DNA of 64,000 bases, taken from contig CAVSQM010000005.1 in assembly GCA_963730115.1 (NCBI GenBank), positions 62,001-126,000 of the forward strand, read 5' to 3'. Origin of the DNA: DASQFQ01 sp963730115 (lineage in GTDB: Bacteria; Actinomycetota; Thermoleophilia; Solirubrobacterales; Solirubrobacteraceae). Made by a program: the position numbers and the translations under genes. The notes under the pieces were generated by a model. It was not told the DNA's origin. It did no database searches and saw nothing but the letters and a program-made list of their open reading frames with translations. Of the stretch, positions 1 through 8,812 are shown in pieces (within the stretch, counting starts at the first letter, position 1; every line of letters starts with the position of its first letter).

Positions 1-25
1 GAAGTCGGCGACGACGAGCCGTACA

Positions 26-724
26 GTGGCCGCCGGCATGGCGCGGCAGCCTATCCGTGCAGTCACGATCGACGCCCTCGGCACCCTGCTCGAGCTGGTG
101 CCGCCCGCGCCGCGGCTGCGCGAGGGGCTGCGCTCGCTGGGCGTCGACGTCTCGGCGGAGGAGGCGGGGCGCGCGATGAAGGCGGAGATCGCCTACTACC
201 GCGCGCACCTGTGGCAGGGGCGCGACGCGGCCGGGCTGGCGGCGCTGCGGCGGGCCTGCGCCGAGGTGCTGCGCGACTCCCTCGGCCGGCCCGGGCTCGA
301 CCTCGACGCGCTCACGGAGACGCTGCTCGCCGCGATCCGCTTCGAGCCGTTCGCGGACACGGTGCCGGCGCTGGAGGCGCTGCGCGGCGCGGGGATCCGC
401 GTGGTGGCGGCCTCGAACTGGGACGTCTCGCTGCACGAGCAGCTCGCGAACACCGGGCTGGCGCCGCTGCTCGACGGCGCGCTCTCGTCGGCCGAGGTCG
501 GCGCCCCGAAGCCGGACCCCGAGATCTTCACGCGCGCGTTGGCGCTCGCGGGCGCGCGGCCGGAGGCGGCGCTGCATGTCGGCGACGACGTCGAGGCCGA
601 CGTCGGCGGCGCGCTCGCCGCCGGCCTGGAGCCGGTGCTGATCGACCGCGAGGGCACGCTGGAGGCGCCGCCGGGCGTGCGCGTGATCGCCTCGCTCGCC
701 GAGCTGCCGGCGCTCTGCGCGTAG
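26..724 (+). CDS. HAD-superfamily hydrolase (HDHD3-like)
   Basis: A soluble haloacid dehalogenase-fold phosphohydrolase of 232 aa. Motif I near the N-terminus reads DALGTL, so the second aspartate of the usual DxD is replaced, as in HDHD3/REG-2-like members. Motif II is the Ser of AASNWD, motif III the Lys of GAPKPDP, and motif IV is HVGDDVEAD. The cap lies between motifs I and II. The substrate cannot be told. GTG at 26 is the first start; ATG at 38 (MARQPIRAV) is equally good. It ends 15 bp before the next gene on the same strand, so co-transcription is likely. Confidence 0.85.
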   Translation: MAAGMARQPIRAVTIDALGTLLELVPPAPRLREGLRSLGVDVSAEEAGRAMKAEIAYYRAHLWQGRDAAGLAALRRACAEVLRDSLGRPGLDLDALTETLLAAIRFEPFADTVPALEALRGAGIRVVAASNWDVSLHEQLANTGLAPLLDGALSSAEVGAPKPDPEIFTRALALAGARPEAALHVGDDVEADVGGALAAGLEPVLIDREGTLEAPPGVRVIASLAELPALCA

Positions 725-739
725 AGTGGCTGCGCAGCG

Positions 740-1624
740 ATGACCAGCGGCTTGCACTCGCACCCGGAGGTGCCGGACGGAATCGAGCCCCCGCAGCGGC
801 CGCCCGAGTCGCCCAGCGCGAGCCTGGCCGCGGTCCCGATCTGGGCGCCGCTGGCGGGCCTCCTGGCCGCGTTCGTGGCCGCCGCGCTCGCGGCGGTGGT
901 GATCGGCGTCGGGATCGAGGCGGGCGGCGGCTCGATCGAGGGCGACACGCCGGCCGGCCTGCTGATCGGCGCCACCTTCGTGCAGGACGCGGCGCTGATC
1001 CTCGCCGCGGTGCTGCTGGCCCGCATCTGGGCGAGCGGCGTGACGCCGGCGACGTTCGGGCTGCGGCCCACGCCGTTCGGCGCGGCGATCGGCTGGACGC
1101 TGCTCGGCTGGGGCGCCTTCCTCGTCCTCAGCCTTCTCTACTTCACGATCGTCGGGCAGCCCGACGAGCAGCAGCTGACGCGCGACCTCGACGAGGAGGA
1201 GTCGCTGGCGGCGCTGATCGGCTACGGGATGCTGCTCGCGTTCGCGGCGCCGCTGGCCGAGGAGATCTTCTTCCGCGGCTTCATGTTCGGCGTCCTGCGC
1301 GAGAAGATCGGCATCGCCGGCGGCGCGATCGCCACCAGCGTCGTGTTCGGGCTCGTGCACGCCACCGGCTCGCCGCTCGAGACGCTCGGCGTGCTCGTGA
1401 TCCTCGGCGTCGTGCTCTGCATGCTGTACCAGCTGACCGGCTCGATCCTGCCGTGCATCGCGCTGCACGCGCTCAACAACGGGCTGTCGTTCGCGGTGAC
1501 GAAGGACATCCCGGCGCCGGCCGCGGTCGCGCTCGTGCTCGGCTGCGCGGCGGCGGCGGTGCTGACCGCCGTGGCGGTCATGCAGCGCGGGCCGGCGCTC
1601 CCAGGGGCTCCGCGGACTCGCTGA
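740..1624 (+). CDS. CPBP-family intramembrane protease (Abi/Rce1-like)
   Basis: A 294-aa integral membrane protein with several hydrophobic segments. The second half carries the CPBP signature: a double glutamate with downstream arginine (LAEEIFFRGFMFG), then a histidine motif (FGLVHATG), then HALNNGLSF. These are the metal-binding/catalytic positions of Rce1/Abi proteases. The N-terminal 35 residues are hydrophilic and Pro/Glu-rich, presumably cytoplasmic. Substrates in bacteria are mostly unknown. The 3' end overlaps the convergent ligase gene by 47 bp. Confidence 0.88.
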   Translation: MTSGLHSHPEVPDGIEPPQRPPESPSASLAAVPIWAPLAGLLAAFVAAALAAVVIGVGIEAGGGSIEGDTPAGLLIGATFVQDAALILAAVLLARIWASGVTPATFGLRPTPFGAAIGWTLLGWGAFLVLSLLYFTIVGQPDEQQLTRDLDEEESLAALIGYGMLLAFAAPLAEEIFFRGFMFGVLREKIGIAGGAIATSVVFGLVHATGSPLETLGVLVILGVVLCMLYQLTGSILPCIALHALNNGLSFAVTKDIPAPAAVALVLGCAAAAVLTAVAVMQRGPALPGAPRTR

Positions 1625-2675
1625 TCAGCCGGTGCAGGACCTGCGGCATGCCGCCCTCGGCGTGGGCGGCGCGCATGCGGTCGGCGCCGTTGCCCTCGCG
1701 CACGATCCGCTCGACCTCCTCGAGCGCGGGCTCGGCGGGCGTGTACCCGCGCGCGAGCTCGACGGCGGCGGCGATCCGCTCGCGCACCGGCCGCAGGGCG
1801 CCGTCGTGCCAGACGGTGGCGTCGAGGCCGTCGCGGCCGGCGCGGAAGCTCGACTCCACGAGCACCTCGCGGGCGAGCGGAGGGTGGGGGTGCTCGGCGT
1901 GGGCGGCGGCGAGCGCGAGCCCGTGGACGAGCGCGGCGAGCCCGCACACCGAGCCGAGCCGGGCCTGCGCGTCCATCGCGCGCACCTCGAGCGTGCCGAG
2001 CTTCGGGTGCGGGCGCAGGTCCCACCAGAAGTACGTGTAGTCCTCGACGCCGGCGGCGGCGACGCCCGCCTCGATCGTGCTCGCGTAGTCGTCCCAGCTC
2101 GCGAACGGGCGCGGCAGGTCGGCGCGCGGGTAGCCGCGGAACATCTGGGCGCGGGCGGTCTCGAAGCCGGAGTCGATCCCGTGCCAGTAGGGCGAGTGCG
2201 CGGCCAGCGCCTGCAGCGCCGGCAGGTGCTGGCGCATGCCGTTGAAGGCGCGGATCGCGGTGTCGGGGTCGGGCATGCCGACGTGGATGTGCAGCGCGCA
2301 GGTCGGCGTGCGGCGGAGCAGGCCGCGCATCTGCTCGCCGATCTCGCGGTAGCGCTCGTTGACGACGTGCGGCGCGTCGCCGAACTCGCTCGCGGGGTGG
2401 ATGCCGGCGCCCGCCGGCGTGCCGCCCGCCGCGCGGACGGCCGCCCGCAGCCGCTCGAGCGAGCGCGCTCCCGCGATCGCGTCGGGGACGATCGGCGACG
2501 CGTTCTCCACGAGCGCCTCGTAGACGTCGTGCATGACCGTGCCCTCCGGAGCCTCGACCTGCGGGACCAGCCGGCTCGACGTGTGCGCGAGCATCCCGCT
2601 GGACGGGTCGAGCAACAGCAACTCCTCCTCCATGCCGAGGGCGAAGGGTGCCTCCCGGCCGAACCGGTGCTCCAT
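1578..2675 (-). CDS. Glutamate-cysteine ligase family 2 (YbdK-like carboxylate-amine ligase)
   Basis: A 365-aa soluble enzyme of the GCS2 family. It starts with the GMEEELLLLDP motif (ATP/Mg-binding glutamates). Mid-protein are the HIHVGMPD histidine motif and the SPYWHGIDSGFE block that define YbdK proteins. These form a gamma-glutamyl or similar amide bond with ATP; the true substrates of YbdK members are poorly known, though some actinobacterial members make gamma-glutamyl thiols. Start ATG at 2675 is 29 bp from the divergent pyrE start, so the two genes probably share a promoter region. Confidence 0.85.
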   Translation of the reverse strand: MEHRFGREAPFALGMEEELLLLDPSSGMLAHTSSRLVPQVEAPEGTVMHDVYEALVENASPIVPDAIAGARSLERLRAAVRAAGGTPAGAGIHPASEFGDAPHVVNERYREIGEQMRGLLRRTPTCALHIHVGMPDPDTAIRAFNGMRQHLPALQALAAHSPYWHGIDSGFETARAQMFRGYPRADLPRPFASWDDYASTIEAGVAAAGVEDYTYFWWDLRPHPKLGTLEVRAMDAQARLGSVCGLAALVHGLALAAAHAEHPHPPLAREVLVESSFRAGRDGLDATVWHDGALRPVRERIAAAVELARGYTPAEPALEEVERIVREGNGADRMRAAHAEGGMPQVLHRLISESAEPLGAPARAA

Positions 2676-2704
2676 CGGGTCGGGATCATAGGATCGCCGG
2701 GCGC

Positions 2705-3256
2705 ATGGACCCGAGCACGACCCTCGTCGAAGAGCTCCGCCGCCACGCGCTGATCGTCGGGGAGGTCACGCTGACCTCCGGCCGCACGGCCCAGTACTAC
2801 GTCGACGCGAAGCGGGCGATCCTGCGCCCGCCGGGCTTCCGAGCGCTCGCCGAGCTGGTCGCCGGGCACGCGGCGCGGCTGCGCGCGACCGCGGTCGGCG
2901 GCTTGACCATGGGCGCCGACGCGCCCGCCTGCGCGGCGCTCGCCGGCGGCGCGGACGTGAAGGCGTTCTTCGTCCGCAAGGAGACGAAGGCGCACGGGCT
3001 GCAGCGGCGGATCGAGGGGCCCGACCTCGAGCCCGGCGAGCGCTGCCTGATCGTCGAGGACGTGGTGACCACCGGCGGCTCGACCGTGCAGGCGATCGAG
3101 GCGGTCCGCGGCGCCGGCTACGAGGTCTGCGGGGTCGTCACGATCCTCGACCGCCTGGCCGGCGGCGCGGAGGCGATCGCCGAGGTGAGCGGCGGCGCGC
3201 CGTATGTCCCGCTGGCGACGATCGACGACGTGTATCCGGAGCGGCCGGACCGGTAG
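2705..3256 (+). CDS. pyrE: Orotate phosphoribosyltransferase
   Basis: It converts orotate and PRPP to orotidine 5'-phosphate in pyrimidine synthesis. The 183-aa protein has the PRPP-binding signature VEDVVTTGGST at about residues 117-127 and the lysine-rich flexible loop FFVRKETKAHG at about 89-98. Length is normal for short PyrE. ATG at 2705 is preferred to the upstream in-frame codon at 2648 because the protein then begins at the conserved helix (TTLVEELRRH) and does not overlap the divergent gene. It is followed by a large palindrome (3272-3423). Confidence 0.93.
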   Translation: MDPSTTLVEELRRHALIVGEVTLTSGRTAQYYVDAKRAILRPPGFRALAELVAGHAARLRATAVGGLTMGADAPACAALAGGADVKAFFVRKETKAHGLQRRIEGPDLEPGERCLIVEDVVTTGGSTVQAIEAVRGAGYEVCGVVTILDRLAGGAEAIAEVSGGAPYVPLATIDDVYPERPDR

Positions 3257-3271
3257 TCCGCGGCAGCGCCA

Positions 3272-3423
3272 CCGAACGTCAACGACCGGCTGGGTAGCGA
3301 GCGGGTTCGAGGTCTCGAGGGCCACGAGTGTCACCTCGACCGCGGTATGCGCGGTCGAGACGACTTTCGTGACCGCCGCGGCGGTTCGAACCCGATCCCT
3401 ACCCAGCCGCAGTCGACGTTCGG
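3272..3423. repeat. 152-bp nested imperfect palindrome
   Basis: Left and right halves pair in symmetric blocks: 3272-3280 with 3415-3423 (9 bp, CCGAACGTC/GACGTTCGG), 3287-3297 with 3399-3409 (11 bp, CGGCTGGGTAG/CTACCCAGCCG), 3302-3310 with 3386-3394 (9 bp, CGGGTTCGA/TCGAACCCG), then the 49-nt core element 3323-3371. The right arm holds its own palindrome ACCGCCGCGGCGGT (3372-3385). It fills the gap between pyrE and the transglutaminase gene. No T-run follows, so it is not a classical terminator. No convincing gene lies in the gap. Confidence 0.85.
3323..3371 (+). repeat. 49-nt structured element, copy 1
   Basis: It folds as CACGA/TCGTG (5 bp), a 2x2 mismatch, GTC/GAC (3 bp), a 2x2 AC/AC mismatch, CTCGACCGCG/CGCGGTCGAG (10 bp) and a GTATG loop. 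Copy 2 at 26329-26377 has the same lengths, mismatches and loop, but its upper stem reads ACC/GGT where this copy has GCG/CGC, so all three pairs are compensated. The class (RNA motif, REP-like DNA hairpin, protein site) is unknown. Strand is given so that the loop reads GTATG. Confidence 0.85.
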
Positions 3424-3534
3424 GCATCCTGTACGACGTGACCAAGCGCCCCGCCGCGCTGCTGCCCGACGCCGATCGCCCGCACCGTCGGCTTCGCGCT
3501 GCTCGCGCTGCTCGGCGCTGCCGAGTGGGCGCGG

Positions 3535-5754
3535 ATGATCGAGGGGGGCGGGGTCGCGGATGCGATCCCGTGGGTGCTCGCCGCCGTGCTGGTCGGCGAG
3601 ACCGTCGGCGCGGCCGGCTCGCTGCCGGCGCGGCTGCGTCTCCCGGGCGCGCTGCTGGCCGCCGCCGCCGGGCTCGTGCTCGCGGCGCTCGTCTCCGGGC
3701 TCGAGCCGCGGTTGCTCGAGCCGAAGCACTGGGACGAGCTCGGCGCCGGCATCGCCCGCGGGCTCGAGGCGCTGAGCGGCGTGACGCTCCCGTACGGCGG
3801 CGTCGACCCGTGGCCCGACGTCGTGCTGCGGCTCGGCGGTGCGCTGTTCGTGACGCTCGCGGCGATCCTCGCCGCGTGGCCGCGGGCGGGGACGCGCGGC
3901 TTCCCGTTCTTCGCGCTTGCCGTCCTGCTGACGCTCGTGGTGTGGCCGATCACCGCCATCGGCAGCACGCGCTCGCTCCTGCTCGGGTGCGCGATCGCCG
4001 CGCTCACCGTCTGCTTCCTGTGGCTCGAGCGGCTGCCGCTGCGGCCGGGGATCGGCGTTGCCGTGCTGGGCGGGATCGCGCTCGCCGGCGCGCTGCCGCT
4101 GAGCCTCGCCACCGACCGCGACGACCCCTGGTTCGACTACCGCACGTGGGCCGAGGGGCTCGCCACGCCCTCGTCGGTGCGCTTCGACTGGGAGCACAGC
4201 TACGGGCCCATCCGCTGGCAGCGCGAAGGCCGCGAGATGCTCCGGATCCAGACGCGGCGCGCGCAGTACTGGAAGCTCGAGAACCTGGAGGACTTCGACG
4301 GCCAGCGCTGGGTGATGCGCGGCGTGCCCGACGAGTTCGGCCCTGAGCCGGAGGCCGACCTCGAGCAGAGCTGGACCGCGAAGCCGCAGTGGAGCGGCCG
4401 CGCCCGCGTCACCGTCCGCGGCCTGCGCGGCGACCAGTACGCGGGCGCCGGCACGACGATCGAGGTAGACGCGGCGCCGCGACAGACGATCCCGACCTTC
4501 TCGCCCGGCACCTGGCAGGCTGACCGTGAGCTGAAGGCCGGCGATTCCTACGAGGTCGAGTTCCACGCGCCGCGCCCGAACGCGCTCGAGCTGTCGGCCG
4601 CCAGCAGCGGCGCGCGCGGCCAGCAGAGCGACGCGCTGACGACGACCTTGCCGCTCCTGCAGCCGCTGCTCCCCGACCCCGACGACACCCGCAGCCGCGC
4701 GGTGACCTCGATCCGACTCGAGCTGCGCCCGTTCGACGTCGCCGGCCCGCCGCTCGCCCAGAACGAGCGCCGCGGCACCGCGGAGCCGGGCATCTCGGCG
4801 CTGCGCAACTCGCCCTACTGGCGCACCTGGCAGCTTGCGCAGCGGCTCAAGCGCGGGGCGCGCACGCCGTACGAGTTCGTGCGCCGCGTCGACACCTACC
4901 TGGGCAGCGAGGACTTCCGCTACGACGAGCGCCCGCTGCCGGTCGACCCGGGCGAGGTGCCGCTCGAGCACTTCCTGTTCGACACCAAGGCCGGCTACTG
5001 CCAGCACTACTCGGGCGCGATGGCGCTGCTGCTGCGCTTCGGCGGCGTGCCGGCGCGCGTCGCCACCGGCTTCTCGCCCGGCGGCTACCGCCGCAAGCAG
5101 GGCGAGTGGGTCGTGCGCGACCGCGACGCGCACTCCTGGGTCGAGGCGTGGTTCGACGGCATCGGCTGGGTCACGTTCGACCCCACCCCGTCCGCCACTC
5201 CCGCGCGCTCGCTGATCGCGGCCGTCGACGAGCCCGGCGCCGACGCCGCGGACGACTCCGCCGCCGACGCCGCGGCCACCCAGCCCGGCGGCCGCAACCC
5301 GGCCGGCGCGCGCGGCGAGCTCGACCCGGCCGGCGCCGGCGGCGGCCCCGGCGTGGTCGCGCTCGACGACGGCAGGAGCCCGTGGTGGTACGTCGGAGGC
5401 GCCGTCGCGCTGCTGATCGCGGTGGCCGTCGCGCTCCTGCTCGTACGCCGAAGGCGCCGCGCGCGCGACACCACGCCGCCCGCCGATCGCGCGGTCGCCG
5501 ACCTGGTCACCGCGATGCGGCGCGCGGGCCGCCCCGTCCCCACCGGCACCACGCTGATCGCGCTCGAGCGCCGGTTCGGCGGCGCGAGCTCGGCCGACTC
5601 CTACCTCGGCACGCTGCGCGCCGCCCGCTACGGCACGTCGACGAGCACCCCGACCGCGGTCCAGCGCCGCGCGTTCCGCCGCGAGCTCGGGGAGGGCCTC
5701 GGCTGGCGCGGGCGCGTGCGCGCGTGGTGGGCGCTGCCGCCGTGGATCGGCTGA
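3535..5754 (+). CDS. TgpA-like membrane transglutaminase
   Basis: A 739-aa membrane protein. The N-terminal third has several TM segments (DUF3488/TgpA_N). An extracytoplasmic stretch follows, then the transglutaminase core with Cys (AGYCQHYSG), His (RDAHSWVEAW) and Asp (TFDPTPS). An Ala/Gly/Pro-rich linker, a TM helix at about 620-640 and a DUF4129-like cytoplasmic tail complete it. Coding signal continues upstream of 3535 as TVGFALLALLGAAEWAR, a first TM helix with no start codon in frame. A GTG at 3438 (VTKRPAALLPDADRP) lies in another frame, and removing one base near 3475-3480 would join them (771 aa). It is probably involved in cell-surface processing. Confidence 0.85.
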   Translation: MIEGGGVADAIPWVLAAVLVGETVGAAGSLPARLRLPGALLAAAAGLVLAALVSGLEPRLLEPKHWDELGAGIARGLEALSGVTLPYGGVDPWPDVVLRLGGALFVTLAAILAAWPRAGTRGFPFFALAVLLTLVVWPITAIGSTRSLLLGCAIAALTVCFLWLERLPLRPGIGVAVLGGIALAGALPLSLATDRDDPWFDYRTWAEGLATPSSVRFDWEHSYGPIRWQREGREMLRIQTRRAQYWKLENLEDFDGQRWVMRGVPDEFGPEPEADLEQSWTAKPQWSGRARVTVRGLRGDQYAGAGTTIEVDAAPRQTIPTFSPGTWQADRELKAGDSYEVEFHAPRPNALELSAASSGARGQQSDALTTTLPLLQPLLPDPDDTRSRAVTSIRLELRPFDVAGPPLAQNERRGTAEPGISALRNSPYWRTWQLAQRLKRGARTPYEFVRRVDTYLGSEDFRYDERPLPVDPGEVPLEHFLFDTKAGYCQHYSGAMALLLRFGGVPARVATGFSPGGYRRKQGEWVVRDRDAHSWVEAWFDGIGWVTFDPTPSATPARSLIAAVDEPGADAADDSAADAAATQPGGRNPAGARGELDPAGAGGGPGVVALDDGRSPWWYVGGAVALLIAVAVALLLVRRRRRARDTTPPADRAVADLVTAMRRAGRPVPTGTTLIALERRFGGASSADSYLGTLRAARYGTSTSTPTAVQRRAFRRELGEGLGWRGRVRAWWALPPWIG

Positions 5755-5828
<74 letters not shown>

Positions 5829-5883
5829 CGCGCCGATGCAGGCATCGTAGATCGAACGTCGAAACGAACCGCTCGGTACGCCT

Positions 5884-5897
5884 GAACGGGCCCGTTC
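5884..5897. promoter_or_regulatory. Perfect 14-bp palindrome upstream of the dpp operon
   Basis: GAACGGGCCCGTTC is a perfect palindrome about 80 bp before dppC, in the 147-bp gap between the tRNA and the operon. It could be an operator for a dimeric regulator. Two Shine-Dalgarno-like stretches follow: AAGGAGGG at about 5928, with no ATG or GTG behind it, and AGGAGGG about 8 nt before the dppC ATG. No confident -35/-10 pair was found. Confidence 0.4.
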
Positions 5898-5975
5898 GGC
5901 CGATGACCTAGTACCTTCTCTGACTCTGAAGGAGGGTCAAACTGAAGCAGGACACCGGAGCAGGAGGGCTCGCGC

Positions 5976-6959
5976 ATGGGCACGAGCGTAAGCCCGACTG
6001 AGCTCGGCGCCGAGGGCGCTGCAATTGAAGAGACCGGGGTCGTCGACGGGAAGCAAGTCACGGCGCGGTCGCCGCTCCAGCTGTTCTGGCGGCGGTTTCG
6101 GAAGGACAAGGTGGCGCTGGTCGCCGCCGGCTTCGTCATCCTCGCCGTCCTCGTCGCAGTCTTCGCGCCGCTGATCGTCAAGGTCGTCGGCGCGCCTGAC
6201 CCGAACGTTCAGAACCCCGACCTGCTCGACGACTTCGGCTCCCCCTCGGGGCCGACCGCCGAGAACTGGCTGGGGGTCGACCAGCGCGGGCGCGACGTGT
6301 TCTCTCGCGTCGTCTACGGCGCCCGCATCTCGCTCGAGGTCGCCTTCATCTCGACGGCCATCATCGTCACGGTCGGCGTGGTCATCGGTCTGATCGCGGG
6401 CTACTACCGCGGGATCACCGACTCGCTGCTGACCCGGGCGATGGACGTGATGCTGGCCTTCCCCGTGCTGCTGCTGGCGATCGGCCTCGGCGTCGCGTGC
6501 GCCGACGGTTGCCTCAGCGGCACGATCCAGCCCGGCCTGACCGTCGTGGTCACGGTCATCGCGCTCTCCCTGTGGCCGTACATGGCGCGGATCGTCCGCG
6601 GCCAGGTGCTGTCACTGCGCGAGAAGGAGTTCGTCGAAGCGGCGAAGTCGCTCGGCGCCTCCAACCGCCGCATCATCTTCCGCGAGATCCTCCCCAACCT
6701 CGTTGCGCCGATCATCGTCTACGGGACGATCCTGATCCCTCAGGTCATCCTGTTCGAGGCGGCGCTCTCCTTCCTCGGCGTCGGAATCGAGCCAGGCACT
6801 CCCAGCTGGGGCTCGATGATCTCCGACGCTGTCAGCGTCTTCGACATCGCCTGGTGGTTCATGACCTTCCCAGGCCTCGCGCTGCTGCTCACCGTCCTCG
6901 CCTTCAACCTCGTCGGCGATGGCCTGCAGGACGCGCTGAACCCCCGTACCGCCAAGTAA
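5976..6959 (+). CDS. dppC: Dipeptide/oligopeptide ABC transporter permease, DppC/OppC type
   Basis: A 327-aa inner-membrane permease. After a 40-residue cytoplasmic lead come the OppC N-terminal segment (FRKDKVALVAAGFVILAVLV) and a periplasmic loop ending NWLGVDQRGRDVFSRVVYGARIS, typical of DppC. The BPD_transp_1 domain follows, with the EAA-loop EAAKSLGASNRRIIFREILP. It pairs with DppB. Finding dppC first in the operon, before the binding protein and dppB, is unusual. ATG at 5976 has a good AGGAGGG ribosome site. Confidence 0.92.
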   Translation: MGTSVSPTELGAEGAAIEETGVVDGKQVTARSPLQLFWRRFRKDKVALVAAGFVILAVLVAVFAPLIVKVVGAPDPNVQNPDLLDDFGSPSGPTAENWLGVDQRGRDVFSRVVYGARISLEVAFISTAIIVTVGVVIGLIAGYYRGITDSLLTRAMDVMLAFPVLLLAIGLGVACADGCLSGTIQPGLTVVVTVIALSLWPYMARIVRGQVLSLREKEFVEAAKSLGASNRRIIFREILPNLVAPIIVYGTILIPQVILFEAALSFLGVGIEPGTPSWGSMISDAVSVFDIAWWFMTFPGLALLLTVLAFNLVGDGLQDALNPRTAK

Positions 6960-7020
6960 TCCGACAACTCAAGACACGCACCATCCATCTCATGGGACAA
7001 ACCCAGGAAAGGACCTCTGC

Positions 7021-8781
7021 ATGATCAGGTCTCCGCTGCGGCTGCTCGCCGCCCTGGCGCTGATCGCTCTCACCCTGTTCGTCGTCGCCTGTGGCGGCAA
7101 TGACTCGGATGACAGCGGCAGCACCGGTAAGTCAAGCAACGGTACGCCCGCCGAGGGCAAGCAGGGCGGGAAGCTCGAGCAGCTCGGCGCTTCGGACGTG
7201 GACTTCCTCGATCCGGGCCAGACGTACTACACGGGTGGCTTCCAGGTCATCTACGCGACCCAGACGCCGCTTTATGCGCCGAAGCCCGACTCCGAGACGG
7301 CCGAGCCTGCGCTTGCCGACGGCGATCCGCAGATCTCGGACGACGGCAAGTCCGTCACGGTGAAGCTCAAGAAGGGCGTCAAGTTCGGTCCGCCGGTCAA
7401 TCGCGACGTCGAGGCGAAGGACGTCAAGTACGCCTTCGAGCGCGCGGCCACCAAGAACGTCCCGAACCAGTACACGACGTACTTCAACTTCATCGAGGGC
7501 TTCCCCGAAGAAGCCCGGCAAGCTCAAGGACATCCCCGGGCATCGTCGTCGACAACCCGAACCAGATCACGTTCAAGCTCACGCAGGCGCAGGGCCCGGG
7601 CTTCGCGGCGTTCCTGATCATGCCGGTCACCACGCCGGTGCCGAAGGAGTACGCGGAGAAGTTCGACGAGAAGAGCCCGTCGACGTACAACGAGAACGTC
7701 GTCTCGTCCGGCCCCTACATGGTCGCCAACGACGCTCAGGGCAAGCTCACCGGCTACAGCGCCGGCAAGTCGATCCGCCTCGTCCGGAACCCGAACTGGA
7801 ACAAGGACCTCGACTTCCGGCCTGCGTACCTGGACGAGATCACGCTGACCACGAACGCGACCGACGCCAACGTGGCCGGCCGCCAGGTGCTCCAGGGTCA
7901 GAACCTCGTCCTCGACACCAACCCGCCGGCCCAGGTGCTGAAGCGCGTCGTGCAGAACCAGAAGGAGCAGCTCGTCACGCTCCCGGGCGGTGGCTTCCGC
8001 TGGTTCCCGCTGAACAGCACGATCAAGCCGCTGGACGACGTCAACGTCCGCAAGGCGATCCTCGCCGCGTTCGACCGCACGGCGGCCATCAAGGCGCGCG
8101 GCGGCACGTTCGTCGGCATCCCCGGCACGCACTTCCTCCCGCCGGGCATCCCCGGCTTCGAGGAGGCCGGTGGCGAGAAGGGTCCGGGCTTCGACTTCCT
8201 CGCCAAGCCGGAGGGCGACATGGCCGTCGCCGAGAAGTACATGAAGGAGGCCGGCTACTCGTCCGGCAAGTACGACGGGTCCGACGAGCTGCTGATGGTC
8301 GCCGCGAACGTCGACCCGGGCAAGGCCCAGGCCGAGGTCGCCAAGGCCCAGCTCGAGAAGCTCGGCTTCAAGATCCGCCTCCGCACGGTGCCGCAGGACG
8401 CGGTCTACACCGAGTGGTGCCAGCAGCCGGCCAAGAAGGTCGCCGTGTGCGGTACCGCGGGTTGGTTCAAGGACTTCAACGACCCGCAGTCGATGCTCGA
8501 GCCGACGTTCAAGGGCTCGAACTACTCGCCGGAGGGCGGCAACAACAACCTGGGCGCCCTCAGGGACGACGAGATCGACGCGGCCATGGCCGACGCTGCG
8601 GTCCTCGAGGGTGACGAGCGCTTCGAGGCCTGGGGTGAGATCGACAAGATGATCACCGAGCAGGCTCCGGCCGTGCCGTTCATCTGGGACAACACCAACC
8701 TGATTCACGCGAAGAACGTGAACGGGGTCGGGTAACGCCTACATGAACTCGTTCGACCTCACGTTCACCTCGATCAAGTAG
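7021..8781 (+). CDS. dppA: Peptide ABC transporter substrate-binding lipoprotein (frameshifted)
   Basis: A family 5 (SBP_bac_5) solute-binding lipoprotein that captures peptides outside the membrane. The signal peptide ends in lipobox VVAC with Cys24 as the lipidation site, followed by a Ser/Gly/Asp linker. Three apparent single-base insertions break the frame. Near 7508 the reading GFPEE should continue KPGKLKDIP. Near 7538 it resumes as GIVVDNPNQITFKLTQ. At about 8732 a GGG makes a premature TAA, and removing one G extends the protein AYMNSFDLTFTSIK to TAG at 8779-8781. Corrected length is 585 aa, normal for the family. Sequencing error is more likely than decay because the rest of the operon is whole. 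Confidence 0.88.
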
Positions 8782-8812
8782 GAACGAGGGAGCGAACTGA
8801 CGACACGGTCGG

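Noticed and set aside
211..2040. Long ORFs of 600 aa or more overlapping the first genes
   Set aside because: They are Arg/Ala/Pro-rich shadows of the HAD and CPBP genes, a usual effect of high GC; the real genes have recognisable motifs.
3286..3320. tRNA-like fragment (GGTTCGA boxes) in the palindrome arms
   Set aside because: No acceptor stem, anticodon arm or D arm could be built; GGTTCGA comes from the palindrome.
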